Assembly: GCA_018971835.1 (NCBI GenBank)
Contig: JAGWZW010000033.1
Location: 1-35,913, forward strand
Origin: Alphaproteobacteria bacterium
GTDB lineage: Bacteria; Pseudomonadota; Alphaproteobacteria; Micropepsales; Micropepsaceae
Length of the DNA stretch: 35,913 bases
Direction of reading: 5' to 3'
Position numbers and translations under genes: made by a program. Below, in pieces: positions 6,936-15,478 of the stretch. The notes under the pieces were generated by a model. That model was not told where the DNA came from, did no database searches, and saw only the letters and a list, made by a program, of their open reading frames with translations. Within the stretch, counting starts at the first letter, position 1. Every line of letters starts with the position of its first letter.

Positions 6936-9340
6936 GGCCACCAGCCATCGAGATGGATGGGGCGCAACAGCCGCGGCCGCGCGAACCAGGTCAGCCGCCG
7001 CATGACGCGGGCGTTGAAGCTGCCACGCGGGAAACGGCCGTTCGCCTTCCTCGCGCCCGCCTTCAGGCCGGTAAGGATTTCGATAGCCTCGTCCACGGTA
7101 TCGACGGCCCAGATCTGGAACTTGCCCTGGCGCACCGCGTCCACCACGTCGTCGCGCAGCATCAGGTTCATAACGTTGGTGCGCGGAATGATGACGCCGT
7201 TGCCCTTGGCGAAGCCGCGCAGCGCGCAGATGTCGAAGAAGCCTTCTATCTTTTCGTTGGCGCCGCCGATGGGTTGCATCTCGCCGTGCTGGTTGATCGA
7301 ACCGGTTATGGCAATTCCCTGCTTCAAGGGAACGTCTGCCGCCGCGGAGAGGATCGCGATCAGTTCGGCCGCGGAGGCGCTGTCACCGTCCACCGGCCCA
7401 TAGGATTGTTCGAAGGCGATGCTGGCCGAGAGCGAGAGCTTGCCGCTGGTGGAATAATGGCCGTTCAAATAGCCGGTGAGGATTTGCACGCCCTTGGCAT
7501 GGGTCGGACCGCTGAAATCGGCCATGCGGTCGATGTCCATAACCCTGCCGTCGCCGGGGCGCACCCGCGCGGTGATGCGCGCGGGCATGCCAAAGGCGAA
7601 GCCGGCGGCGGAGAGCACGGTGATGCCGTTCACCTGCCCGACCTTCTTGCCGTCGGTGTCGATGAACAGGATGCGCCGCTCGATCAGCTCGTGTTCGAGC
7701 GCCTTGAGGCGGCCGCCGCGATCCTCCTTGGCGGCCACGGCGATGGCGACGTCTTCGCCACCGATAAGCGCGCGGCCGGATTCGCGGGCGAAGTGATCGG
7801 CCTCGCGCAGCAGGTCGGCAAGATGCGAGGTGCGCACGCTGAGCTTGTGCGCGTCGCCGGCCAGGCGCGCGGCCTCGTCGATCATGCGGGCGGCGCCGCT
7901 GCGCGACAACTGCCTGAGGCCGCCCTGCCGCGCCACGCTGGCAAACAGGCGCATCAGGGACATGGCGTTCTCGTCATTGCGATCGGCATGGAGCGAGAAA
8001 TCCGCCTGCACCTTGAACAGGTCCGCGAAGTCGGCATCGAGTTCGCGCAGCCGCCAGAACAGCCACGGCTCGCCGAACAGCACCACCTTGAGATCGAGCG
8101 GGATGGGCTCGGGCTGGATGGTCAGGGTCTGGCTGCGGTCCAGCACCTCGGCGAGGTTCTCGATGCGCACGGCCATCTCGTGCAGCGCGCGCTTCAAGGC
8201 TTCCCACGACACGTCCTGCTGCAACAGGTCGAGCACGTCGATCAGCAGGAAGCCGCCATTGGCGCGGTGCAACGCCCCGCCACGGATATACATGAAATCG
8301 GTGATGACGGTGACGAGCAGCGGCACATGCTCGACCTTGCCGACGAGTTGCGACAGCGAGGGCAGAGCCAGCGACACCACCGGCGCGCCCTTGGCGCCGG
8401 AATTGTCCACCAGCAGATTCACTTCGTAGTGGTGGAACGGCACTTCGTCGTCGCGGCTGCGGCCTTCGGCGTCGCTCTGCCCCCGCGCGCCGGCCTGCAG
8501 CGCCTCCAGGTGCGCCATCACGTCCTGAAACACCGCTTCGATATGGGCCTGCGCCGGCGGGATGGCGCGGAACCCGTCGGACAAGGGCACCATCATGCGC
8601 CGGACCTCGGCCTCGCCCAGCTCGCGGTCGAGCGCGCGAACCGATGCCACCGCTTCCTCGCGCACGGCTTCGAGCTTCTTCATCGTTTGCTCGAGTTCGC
8701 CGGAAAGCTCGCGCGTCCTCGCGGCGAGCCGGTCGCGCTCGGTCTTGGCGAGGCGGCGGTAATCGTCGTCGGCGAGCACCAGGCCGTCGCGCTGCGGGCG
8801 GAATTCGAAGCCGCCTTCGCTGCGCTCCACCAGCGCCAGCCCCTGTTTCTCGGCACCGCTGCGCAGGGCTTCGAGCGTGCCGTCCACATGCTCGCGAAAC
8901 TTCTCTTCGATGGTTTCGCGGCGGCGGCGATAGTCCTCGCCGTCGAACAGCTTGGCCATCGCGCCCTTCAAGCTGTCCACGAACGCCGCCATCGCCTGCT
9001 GGAAGCGCGCGCCCTCTCCTGCCGGGAAACGCAGCGCCCTGGGCCGGTGGCTTTGCGCGAAATTGTGGACGTAGCACCAGTCCGGCGGCGGCGGCATGGT
9101 GGCGGCCATGCGCTCCAGCGCCCGCTTGATGGAACTGTGCTTGCCCGAGCCCTGCGGCCCGGTGACGAAGATGTTGTAGCCCGGCTGGGTCATGCGTGCG
9201 CCGAAGACCAGCGCCCGCATGGCGCGATCCTGGCCCACGGGGCCATCGGCCTCCGGCAGGTTGGCAGTCGTTTCGAAAGGAAGCTGCGCCGGATCGGTCC
9301 TCCGGCACAGCTGATCCGCCGCAAGCGGCTTTACCGTCAT
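6929..9340 (-). CDS. Lon-related ATP-dependent protease (AAA_32 / LonC-like)
   Basis: An 803-residue soluble AAA+ protease of the Lon-related type found besides classical Lon. A Walker A motif (GPQGSGKHSS) lies near residue 61. A long charged, coiled-coil-rich insertion spans about 130-260, a second ATPase part contains RANGGFLLIDVLDLL, and the S16 protease domain is C-terminal. The catalytic dyad is S654 in VDGDSASAAEL and K697 in GGANEKIEGFF. There is no LAN substrate-binding domain at the N-terminus, which separates it from LonA. The start ATG at 9340 has GGGG about 8 bases upstream. It ends near two extragenic palindromes. Substrates are not evident from the neighbourhood. Confidence 0.92.
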   Translation of the reverse strand: MTVKPLAADQLCRRTDPAQLPFETTANLPEADGPVGQDRAMRALVFGARMTQPGYNIFVTGPQGSGKHSSIKRALERMAATMPPPPDWCYVHNFAQSHRPRALRFPAGEGARFQQAMAAFVDSLKGAMAKLFDGEDYRRRRETIEEKFREHVDGTLEALRSGAEKQGLALVERSEGGFEFRPQRDGLVLADDDYRRLAKTERDRLAARTRELSGELEQTMKKLEAVREEAVASVRALDRELGEAEVRRMMVPLSDGFRAIPPAQAHIEAVFQDVMAHLEALQAGARGQSDAEGRSRDDEVPFHHYEVNLLVDNSGAKGAPVVSLALPSLSQLVGKVEHVPLLVTVITDFMYIRGGALHRANGGFLLIDVLDLLQQDVSWEALKRALHEMAVRIENLAEVLDRSQTLTIQPEPIPLDLKVVLFGEPWLFWRLRELDADFADLFKVQADFSLHADRNDENAMSLMRLFASVARQGGLRQLSRSGAARMIDEAARLAGDAHKLSVRTSHLADLLREADHFARESGRALIGGEDVAIAVAAKEDRGGRLKALEHELIERRILFIDTDGKKVGQVNGITVLSAAGFAFGMPARITARVRPGDGRVMDIDRMADFSGPTHAKGVQILTGYLNGHYSTSGKLSLSASIAFEQSYGPVDGDSASAAELIAILSAAADVPLKQGIAITGSINQHGEMQPIGGANEKIEGFFDICALRGFAKGNGVIIPRTNVMNLMLRDDVVDAVRQGKFQIWAVDTVDEAIEILTGLKAGARKANGRFPRGSFNARVMRRLTWFARPRLLRPIHLDGWWPL

Positions 9341-9501
9341 CCCACTTTACCCCAGGCCACTTTCCCCGTGCGCCGCCTTGTTAACGCTATCGGCGCCACC
9401 AGCCCTGCCCGCACTATAGCAAGCGCAAGCCAAAACGACAGGTAAAGCTCGCCAGCCAATTGGCATTACGGTAAACGGGCGGCCCGGACAGAAAGCGAAT
9501 T

Positions 9502-10107
9502 ATGACAGCTTCGAAGAAACCACCGAGCCAACCGCCGCGCGCCTGGCAGCGCATGCTGAGCGGGCGGCGGCTCGACCTGCTCAATCCCTCGCCGCTCGAC
9601 ATCGAGATCGAGGACATCGCCCACGGCCTGGCCCGCGTGGCGCGCTGGAACGGCCAGACCAAGGGCGACCATGCCTTTTCCGTGGCGCAGCACTCGGTGC
9701 TGGTGGAGCGGCTGGCGGGCGAACTGGCGCCCAATCTGGCGCGCGAGGCGCGACTGGCTGCGCTGCTGCACGACGCCTCGGAATATGTGGTCGGCGACCT
9801 CATCAGCCCGTTCAAGGCGGCGGTGGGGCTGGACTACAAGGCCTTCGAGCTGCGCCTGCTTGCTGCCGTCCACATCCGTTTCGGCCTCACCCCGCGCACG
9901 CCCGCCGGGATCGAAGCGCTCATCAAGAAGGCCGATCACATCAGCGCCTATCACGAAGCCACCCAGCTCGCCGGCTTCGACAAGGAAGAGGCCAGGCGTT
10001 TCTTCGGTGCCCCGCCCGCCGGGCTGGTGACGCCCCGGCTGGTGCCGCTGGCGCCCGCCGAGGCGCAGGCCCAGTTCCTTGCCCGCTTCAAACGGTTACA
10101 GCTGTGA
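9502..10107 (+). CDS. HD-domain hydrolase (YfbR-like 5'-nucleotidase type)
   Basis: A 201-residue metal-dependent phosphohydrolase of the HD superfamily. The metal ligands are visible as H in VAQHSVLVERL, the HD pair in AALLHDASEYVVGDL, and the final D in KKADHISAYHEA, the YfbR-like order. Such enzymes remove 5'-phosphates from (deoxy)nucleoside monophosphates; the exact substrate is not shown here. It diverges from the lon-like gene across 161 bp. The tyrosine phosphatase starts 51 bp later and is translationally coupled to the NadQ-like regulator, so the three may be one transcript, which could point to nucleotide or NAD turnover. Confidence 0.85.
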   Translation: MTASKKPPSQPPRAWQRMLSGRRLDLLNPSPLDIEIEDIAHGLARVARWNGQTKGDHAFSVAQHSVLVERLAGELAPNLAREARLAALLHDASEYVVGDLISPFKAAVGLDYKAFELRLLAAVHIRFGLTPRTPAGIEALIKKADHISAYHEATQLAGFDKEEARRFFGAPPAGLVTPRLVPLAPAEAQAQFLARFKRLQL

Positions 10108-10158
10108 GGCTTCCCATTGTGGCCGCGCTCGGCTAGCAAGGGAGAGGCGGAGTTCTGC

Positions 10159-10683
10159 ATGAGCATGATCCTTGTCACGCCTTTGTCGGCCGTCGAAGAC
10201 GCGATCCGCCGCTATCGTCCGTCGCGTCTGGTGACGCTGCTGTCGCCCGAGCACATGATCGAGACGCCTGCGGGCGTGGCGCCGGAACAGCACCTGCAAC
10301 TCGCCGTCAACGACGTGGCCGATCCGGCCTTCGGCGAAGTGCCGCCCAGCGAGCGGCACATCGAGCGCCTCATTGCTTTCGGCCGCGACTGGGCAGGCGA
10401 AGCGCCCATGCTGGTGCATTGCTGGGCCGGCATCAGCCGCTCCACCGCAGCGGCCTACATCCTGTTGTGCGACCGCTTCGGCGCGGGCTGCGAAAGCGAG
10501 GTGGCCAAGGCGCTGCGCTTGCGCGCGCCGCACGCCTTTCCCAATGCGCTGATGGTGCGGTTGGCAGACGAGGCGCTGGCGCGCGAGGGCCGCATGATCG
10601 CCGCCGTCGAAGCCCTGGGGCGTGGGCGCATCGTGGCCGAGGGCGAATGCGTAGAGCTTCCGCTGTCGCGGGAGGAACTATGA
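10159..10683 (+). CDS. Small tyrosine-phosphatase family protein
   Basis: A 174-residue protein with the cysteine-phosphatase loop HCWAGISRST, matching C-x5-R with a following Ser/Thr, at about residues 92-101. A conserved-looking aspartate that could serve as general acid lies upstream, in NDVADPAFGE. I chose ATG 10159 over a longer open frame because GCGGAG lies 7 bases upstream and the fold begins at ILVTPL. The stop overlaps the next start by 4 bp (ATGA). Whether it acts on protein or on a phosphorylated small molecule cannot be told. Its pairing with an HD hydrolase and a NAD regulator suggests the latter, an inference. Confidence 0.8.
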   Translation: MSMILVTPLSAVEDAIRRYRPSRLVTLLSPEHMIETPAGVAPEQHLQLAVNDVADPAFGEVPPSERHIERLIAFGRDWAGEAPMLVHCWAGISRSTAAAYILLCDRFGAGCESEVAKALRLRAPHAFPNALMVRLADEALAREGRMIAAVEALGRGRIVAEGECVELPLSREEL

Positions 10684-11642
10684 ACCGCAGCACCGCTACC
10701 AATGTGGTGCGCATCGGCCTTTCCGCCGCCATCGTGTCCGTGGCCGAAGACTCCCCGCGCGTGCTGGTGGTGCGCCAGGCTGACGGCACGCACGGCCTGC
10801 CCTTCGGCCCGTTCGATCCCTTGCGCCACCGCACGCTGGAAAGCGGCTTGCGCACCTGGGTGCATGAACAGACCTACCTCGATCTCGATTATGCCGAACA
10901 GCTCTACACCTTTGGCGACCGCGGCCGCCACATGGTCCATGCCGGCGAAGGCCCGCGAGTGGTGTCGGTCGGTTACCTCGCGTTGGTGCGGGCCATGCGC
11001 GAACTGACGGCGCCCGACACGCAATGGCAGGACTGGTACGGCTATTTTCCCTGGGAAGACTGGCGCCAGCAAAAGCCCGCCATCATCGAGGCGGTGATCC
11101 TGCCCGCGCTAGCCCAGTTCGCGCGCGCCGGGACCGACAAGGCCGAATGCCAGCGCCGCCGCCAGCGCGCGGCGCTGTGCTTCGGCCATGACGGTCTGAC
11201 ATGGGACGAGGAGCGCGCGCTCGAACGCTATGAGCTGCTTTATGAGGCCGGGCTGGTGGAGGAAGCGCCGCGCGACGGCCGCGCCACGGCCGACCAGCTT
11301 CCCCGAACGGCCCTCGGCATCTCGATGATCTTCGATCACCGCCGCATCCTCGCCACTGCCATCGCCCGGCTGCGCGGCAAGATGAAATATCGCCCGGTGG
11401 TGTTTGAGCTGATGGCGCCCAGCTTCACGCTCTTGGAGCTGCAGCGCACGGTGGAGGCGATCTCCGGCGTCCGCCTGCATAAGCAGAATTTCCGCCGGCT
11501 GGTGGAAGGTCAGGGACTGGTGGAGCGCACGGGCAAGTTCGCGCCGGTTGCGCGCGGCCGCCCCGCCGAACTGTTCCGCTTCCGCCGCGAGGTGCTGAGC
11601 GAACGGCCCTCGCCCGGCGTGAGGCTGGGGATGCGGCGGTAG
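10680..11642 (+). CDS. nadQ: NadQ-like Nudix-related regulator of NAD synthesis
   Basis: A 320-residue protein with a Nudix-like N-terminal domain (about 1-150) and a C-terminal winged-helix region (about 225-310; FTLLELQRTVEAISG, KQNFRRLVEGQGLVERTGK). The Nudix box is degenerate: where REUxEExGU is expected the protein reads RTWVHEQTYLDL, so hydrolysis is unlikely and ligand sensing more likely. This layout is that of NrtR and of NadQ (COG4111), which I recall as the alphaproteobacterial repressor of nadABC. Two matching operators stand before nadA, 2.7 kb downstream. A strong site, GGAGG, lies 4 bases before ATG 10680. The name rests on architecture plus operators, not on a database match. 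Confidence 0.75.
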   Translation: MNRSTATNVVRIGLSAAIVSVAEDSPRVLVVRQADGTHGLPFGPFDPLRHRTLESGLRTWVHEQTYLDLDYAEQLYTFGDRGRHMVHAGEGPRVVSVGYLALVRAMRELTAPDTQWQDWYGYFPWEDWRQQKPAIIEAVILPALAQFARAGTDKAECQRRRQRAALCFGHDGLTWDEERALERYELLYEAGLVEEAPRDGRATADQLPRTALGISMIFDHRRILATAIARLRGKMKYRPVVFELMAPSFTLLELQRTVEAISGVRLHKQNFRRLVEGQGLVERTGKFAPVARGRPAELFRFRREVLSERPSPGVRLGMRR

Positions 11643-11736
11643 GGGCTCGCCGCGAGCCGCTTCGGCTTGTGAGAATTGTCAAAGTCCCCCGATGTGGCAG
11701 TGCTAGTCTTTGTCGTGGGTCAGGCGGGGGCGCGGC

Positions 11737-12975
11737 ATGTCGGCATTTACGCGGAAGGTGCGCCCACTGGGCGCGGCAGTTCTCATGCTGGCGCTGAGCA
11801 GCGCCGGCGCACCGCTGCGCGCCCAGCAATCGGCCCTGTTTCAGAACGCGGGCGACGCTGTGCCGCTGTGGTACCAGCCCACGCTCAAGGCCACGGTGGC
11901 CGATGCTGCCAAGGATCTCGCGACCAACCATGCCTATTACGTCTACTGGTGCGTGGCGATCGGCTACAGCGTGACGGCGATCAAGGCCGGCACGGTGAGC
12001 AATTGGGACGCCGGCGGGCAGATCACTTACGCGCACAGCCTCGCCGAAGGCGCTATCGCCAACATGAACATGAGCAACAGCCATATCGACCTGCTCGGCG
12101 CCGGCTACAGCTTCACTGTCTCGCTCGATGCCGGTGACATCGCCTGGGTCGACATCTTCCAGTTCTCCGGGCTCGGCGATGGTTTCCAATATGCGGTGAA
12201 GATTTCAACTCCGCCTGCCCAGAACGTCGAAAAGGCTTACTGGCTGCGCACCACCAGCGCGGAGATGGCCAGAAACGTCGCCGACGATCTTGAAACCCTG
12301 GCTGCAGCCAACTTCAGCGCGGAGACAAAATTCCGCCCGCTGCTGGGCATCATGCTCGACAACCAGGACATGGCAGCGCATCTGGCACAACTCGGCTGGA
12401 AGCAGAACGGGCTGATCGTGGCAGCGAGCTATGCCGGCAGTCCGGCCGCTGCGGCGGGCATCGTCAAGGACGACATCGTATTCGAAGCGAACGGCAAGCC
12501 GCTCGCCAATACCAACGATCTGGCCGCGGCGGCGGATGCCGTTCTGGGCGGCAAGCCGGAGGCCAAGCTGCCGCTGAAGCTGTTCCGCGCCGGCAAGGTG
12601 GTTGAAGTGGACGTAGCCATCCGCAATCCGAACTACGGCCTGGCTGCGCTGCGGGCGAGCGTTGCCGCGGCTGCGCCGGCGGCCGCCTCCCCGCCGTTGC
12701 GGCTAGGCATCTCGGCGCGCGAACTGAACAGTGCTGAAGCCGCGGCGGCGGCGAAGGACGGCGTGACCTCCGGTGTCTATGTGGTGTCGGTGGACAAGGG
12801 CTCGCCCGCCGAGGACATGGGGATGAAGACCGGCGATATCCTGGCCGCGATCAACGGCACGCCCGTAGCCGATGTCGCCGCAGTCAGCAAGGCGCTGGCG
12901 GGCGGCAAGCTCGATACCGCGAGCGTGCTACGCGGCCACCAGCGGCTAACGCTCTCGCCTGCGAGCCGGCTCTAG
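11737..12975 (+). CDS. Secreted protein with two PDZ domains
   Basis: A 412-residue exported protein. A signal peptide spans about residues 1-32, with a basic start (FTRKVRPLG), a hydrophobic core and an AQQ cleavage-like end (LRAQQSA). An N-terminal domain of about 190 residues that I do not recognise follows, rich in Tyr/Trp (YYVYWCVAIGYS). PDZ 1 spans about 220-300 (SYAGSPAAAAGIVKDDIVFE) and PDZ 2 about 330-405 (VDKGSPAEDMGMKTGDILAA). No HtrA-type serine protease domain is present, so it is probably a periplasmic scaffold or chaperone. I chose ATG 11737, with GGCGGGGG about 7 bases upstream, over a TTG at 11710. It starts 94 bp after the NadQ-like gene and could be read through from it. 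Confidence 0.75.
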   Translation: MSAFTRKVRPLGAAVLMLALSSAGAPLRAQQSALFQNAGDAVPLWYQPTLKATVADAAKDLATNHAYYVYWCVAIGYSVTAIKAGTVSNWDAGGQITYAHSLAEGAIANMNMSNSHIDLLGAGYSFTVSLDAGDIAWVDIFQFSGLGDGFQYAVKISTPPAQNVEKAYWLRTTSAEMARNVADDLETLAAANFSAETKFRPLLGIMLDNQDMAAHLAQLGWKQNGLIVAASYAGSPAAAAGIVKDDIVFEANGKPLANTNDLAAAADAVLGGKPEAKLPLKLFRAGKVVEVDVAIRNPNYGLAALRASVAAAAPAAASPPLRLGISARELNSAEAAAAAKDGVTSGVYVVSVDKGSPAEDMGMKTGDILAAINGTPVADVAAVSKALAGGKLDTASVLRGHQRLTLSPASRL

Positions 12976-12985
12976 CCGCTGGCCC

Positions 12986-14197
12986 TTACGCCCCGAACCC
13001 CTCATTGAGAAACGCTTCGGCCAGTGCGCAATGGATGGCGATGCCGCGCGCCATGGCGCCTTCGTCGAGCACCATCTTGTTGGAATGCAGCGCGCAGCAG
13101 CTCGAAGGCTCGGCGCCCTCGGGCGTGGCGCCGAGCATCAGCATCGCGCCCGGAACCTGTTGCAGCACATAAGAGAAATCCTCCGCGCCCATCAGCGGCG
13201 TGGACAGGGTGATGACGCTGTCGTCGCCAAACAGCGATTGCGCCGTCTCACGCGCGAAGGCAAAGGCTTCGGGCGCGCAATGCGTCACCGGAAAGCCCGG
13301 CACGATGGTCACCTCGGCCTCGCAGCGATGGGCGGCGGCGATGTTCGCGGCCACCCGTTCGAGGCCCTCGTGCACGGTGCGGCGCGAGCGTTCGGAGAAA
13401 CTGCGGATGGTGCCCTCGATCTCGGCCGTCTCGGGGATGATGTTGTTGGTGGTGCCCGAGGTGATGCGCGCCACCGTCAGCACGGCGGGATCGAAAGCCG
13501 GCACGCGCCGCGTCATCATCGCCTGCAGCGCCGTGACGATCTCGCAGGCCACCGGGATGGGATCGAGCGCCTCGTGCGGCTGGGAGGCGTGGCCGCCCTG
13601 CCCCGTGACCTTCACCACGAACTTGTCGGCGGCGGCGAGCAGCGCGCCTGCCCGCCCCGCCAGCATCCCGCTGGGCACGTTGGGCGAGATGTGGAGCGCG
13701 AAGGCCGCATCGGGCTTTGGTTCGAGCAGGCCGTCCGCGATCATCGCGCGGGCGCCGAAATGGCCTTCCTCGCCCGGCTGGAACATGAACATCACCGTGC
13801 CGGCCAGGCTGTCGCGCCGGGCGCACAGGGCCTTGGCGGCGCCCGCCAGCATGGCAGTGTGGGTGTCATGGCCGCAGGCGTGCATGGCGCCGGGGCTGCG
13901 GGAGGCGAAATCGAGGCCGGTTTCCTCGTTCAGCGGCAAGGCATCCATGTCCCCGCGCAGCAGCACCGTGCGCCCGTTCTCCGGCCCCCTCAGGATCGCC
14001 ATGAAGCCGGTGGTGGACGGTCCCTCCAGAATTTCCAGCGGCAGGCTCCTGAGGGCCTCCTTGGCCTTCCCGGTGGTCTTCGGCAGGAATAGGCCCAGCT
14101 CCGGCTCCTGGTGGATGGCCCGGCGCAGGGCCACGATTTCCGGCAGCAAGGCCTCGCCGGCCGCCAACCAGTCGATCTTCGGGGTTAGCTGTTCCAC
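12986..14197 (-). CDS. M20 family amidohydrolase (HipO-like)
   Basis: A 403-residue zinc amidohydrolase of the M20D group, which cleaves N-acyl amino acids or similar amides. Metal ligands are visible in HACGHDTH, FMFQPGEEG and the late MGAEDFSY, plus a dimerisation-domain histidine in GQGGHASQPHEALDP. No signal peptide is seen, so it is cytoplasmic. The start is GTG 14197, with GAGG 6 bases upstream. It converges on the PDZ gene with a 10-bp gap and diverges from nadA. Hippurate, N-acetyl amino acids and indole-3-acetyl conjugates are all possible substrates; the sequence does not decide. Confidence 0.88.
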   Translation of the reverse strand: MEQLTPKIDWLAAGEALLPEIVALRRAIHQEPELGLFLPKTTGKAKEALRSLPLEILEGPSTTGFMAILRGPENGRTVLLRGDMDALPLNEETGLDFASRSPGAMHACGHDTHTAMLAGAAKALCARRDSLAGTVMFMFQPGEEGHFGARAMIADGLLEPKPDAAFALHISPNVPSGMLAGRAGALLAAADKFVVKVTGQGGHASQPHEALDPIPVACEIVTALQAMMTRRVPAFDPAVLTVARITSGTTNNIIPETAEIEGTIRSFSERSRRTVHEGLERVAANIAAAHRCEAEVTIVPGFPVTHCAPEAFAFARETAQSLFGDDSVITLSTPLMGAEDFSYVLQQVPGAMLMLGATPEGAEPSSCCALHSNKMVLDEGAMARGIAIHCALAEAFLNEGFGA

Positions 14198-14303
14198 GGG
14201 GGGCCTCGTTTGCCGGTTGCGATAGCAGCGCTGCCTATAGCGCCCGGCCCAGCCCCTGCTGTCAAATCATGGCTGCCGTGCGCGGCTGCCGCAGGGGGCG
14301 GGC

Positions 14304-14331
14304 TTGACGAATTTATGCTCAAGCGTAGCAT
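14304..14331 (+). promoter_or_regulatory. Likely nadA promoter
   Basis: TTGACG (14304-14309) and TAGCAT (14326-14331) are 16 bp apart. The -10 and the spacer are covered by the first inverted repeat (14314-14332), so an occupied operator would block RNA polymerase. The expected transcript start, near 14338, leaves a leader of about 80 bases that contains the hairpin and the second operator. Confidence 0.5.
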
Positions 14332-14332
14332 A
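14314..14332 (+). promoter_or_regulatory. NadQ-type operator 1
   Basis: TATGCTC-AAGCG-TAGCATA, a 19-bp inverted repeat with 6 of 7 arm pairs; the flanking T and A extend the inner match. It overlaps the proposed -10. It has the same geometry as operator 2, with centres 73 bp apart (about seven helical turns). Confidence 0.7.
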
Positions 14333-14344
14333 ACAACCATCGGA

Positions 14345-14380
14345 GGGTGATGCCGGGCTTTACGCCCGGTAATTTCACCC
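14345..14380 (+). other. Stem-loop in the nadA leader between the operators
   Basis: CCGGGC (14353-14358) pairs with GCCCGG (14364-14369) around TTTAC. An outer stem, GGGTGA (14345-14350) with TCACCC (14375-14380), closes it across a small internal loop. It could be an attenuator, an RNA stabiliser or the structure between two looped operators. It does not resemble a NAD riboswitch that I know. Confidence 0.4.
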
Positions 14381-14386
14381 CATATA

Positions 14387-14405
14387 TATGCTCAAATAGA
14401 GCATA
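14387..14405 (+). promoter_or_regulatory. NadQ-type operator 2
   Basis: TATGCTC-AAATA-GAGCATA, a perfect 7-bp inverted repeat with a 5-bp spacer. It ends immediately before the AAAGGAG ribosome site of nadA. It sits downstream of the proposed transcription start, where a bound repressor would act as a roadblock. Confidence 0.75.
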
Positions 14406-14418
14406 AAGGAGACGCAAG

Positions 14419-15471
14419 ATGGATCGGCCCCTGGACTCGGCGGCACTGGACTATACGCCCGCAGTGGCGGCTGCCACGCGCGCAGCCTATGCCCGCGTCG
14501 CCCATGTCATTCCCGAAGTGGAGTGGCCGGTGCATGCGCCTTACGTGCATGCGATCAACCGGCTCAAGAAAGAGAAAAACGCCGTCATTCTGGCGCACAA
14601 CTACATGACGCCGGAGATCTTCCACTGCGTGGCCGATTTCGTCGGCGATTCGCTGATGCTGGCGCGCGAGGCCGCCAAGACCGACGCGCAGGTGATCGTC
14701 CAGGCGGGCGTGCACTTCATGGCCGAGACCTCCAAGGTGCTGTCGCCGGAAAAGACGGTTCTCATCCCCGATCTCAAGGCGGGCTGCTCGCTGGCCGAAT
14801 CGGTGACGGCGGCGGATGTGCGCCTGCTCAAGCAGAAATATCCCGGCCTGCCGGTGGTGACCTATGTGAACACCTCCGCCGAGGTGAAGGCCGAGTGCGA
14901 GGTTTGCTGCACCTCGGCCAATGCCGCCGCGGTGGTCGAGGACATTGCCCGCGAATGGGGCGTCGATACCGTCATCATGATTCCGGACGAATACCTGGCC
15001 GCCAATGTCGCGCGTCAGACGCGGATCAAGATCATTACCTGGAAGGGCCGCTGCGAGGTGCATGAGCGCTTCACCGCGCAGGAGCTGCGCGACTATCGCA
15101 CCGCCAATCCGGGCGTGGTCATCCTCGCCCATCCCGAATGCCCGCCGGACGTGGTGGACGAAGCCGATTTCGCCGGCTCGACCAGCGGCATGATCGGCTA
15201 CGTTGCCAAGCATCGCCCCGCCCGCGTGGTGATGGTGACCGAATGCTCGATGAGCGACAACGTGGCGGTGGAGTTTCCCGATGTGGAGTTCGTGCGGCCG
15301 TGCAATCTCTGCCCGCACATGAAGCGCATCACCCTGCCCGGCATCCTCAACGCGCTGCAGACGATGACGCACGAAGTGACGGTCGATCCGGCCATCGCGG
15401 AACGGGCCAAGTCGGCAGTCGAGCGCATGCTGCGCGTTCCTACCCAGGCGGCCCAGCGCGCCGCTGCATGA
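14419..15471 (+). CDS. nadA: Quinolinate synthase NadA
   Basis: A cytoplasmic [4Fe-4S] enzyme condensing iminoaspartate with dihydroxyacetone phosphate to quinolinate. The 350-residue protein has the expected cluster cysteines at C123 (AGCSLAES), C212 (CEVHERF) and C298 (CNLCPHM). Other landmarks are [30 protein letters not shown] and [12 protein letters not shown] 14419 has AAAGGAG 7 bases upstream. It is first gene of nadA-nadB-nadC and stands directly after two NadQ-type operators, so it is probably repressed when NAD is ample. Confidence 0.97.
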   Translation: MDRPLDSAALDYTPAVAAATRAAYARVAHVIPEVEWPVHAPYVHAINRLKKEKNAVILAHNYMTPEIFHCVADFVGDSLMLAREAAKTDAQVIVQAGVHFMAETSKVLSPEKTVLIPDLKAGCSLAESVTAADVRLLKQKYPGLPVVTYVNTSAEVKAECEVCCTSANAAAVVEDIAREWGVDTVIMIPDEYLAANVARQTRIKIITWKGRCEVHERFTAQELRDYRTANPGVVILAHPECPPDVVDEADFAGSTSGMIGYVAKHRPARVVMVTECSMSDNVAVEFPDVEFVRPCNLCPHMKRITLPGILNALQTMTHEVTVDPAIAERAKSAVERMLRVPTQAAQRAAA

Positions 15472-15478
15472 GGCGATC

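Noticed and set aside
6953-9445. 830-codon plus-strand open frame opposite the lon-like gene
   Set aside because: It is an antisense shadow of a clear protease gene. High GC removes stop codons, and the translation is low-complexity with no recognisable domain.
14345-14380. NAD-sensing riboswitch upstream of nadA
   Set aside because: The hairpin does not match the nadA-motif riboswitch as I know it, and protein operators explain the regulation.
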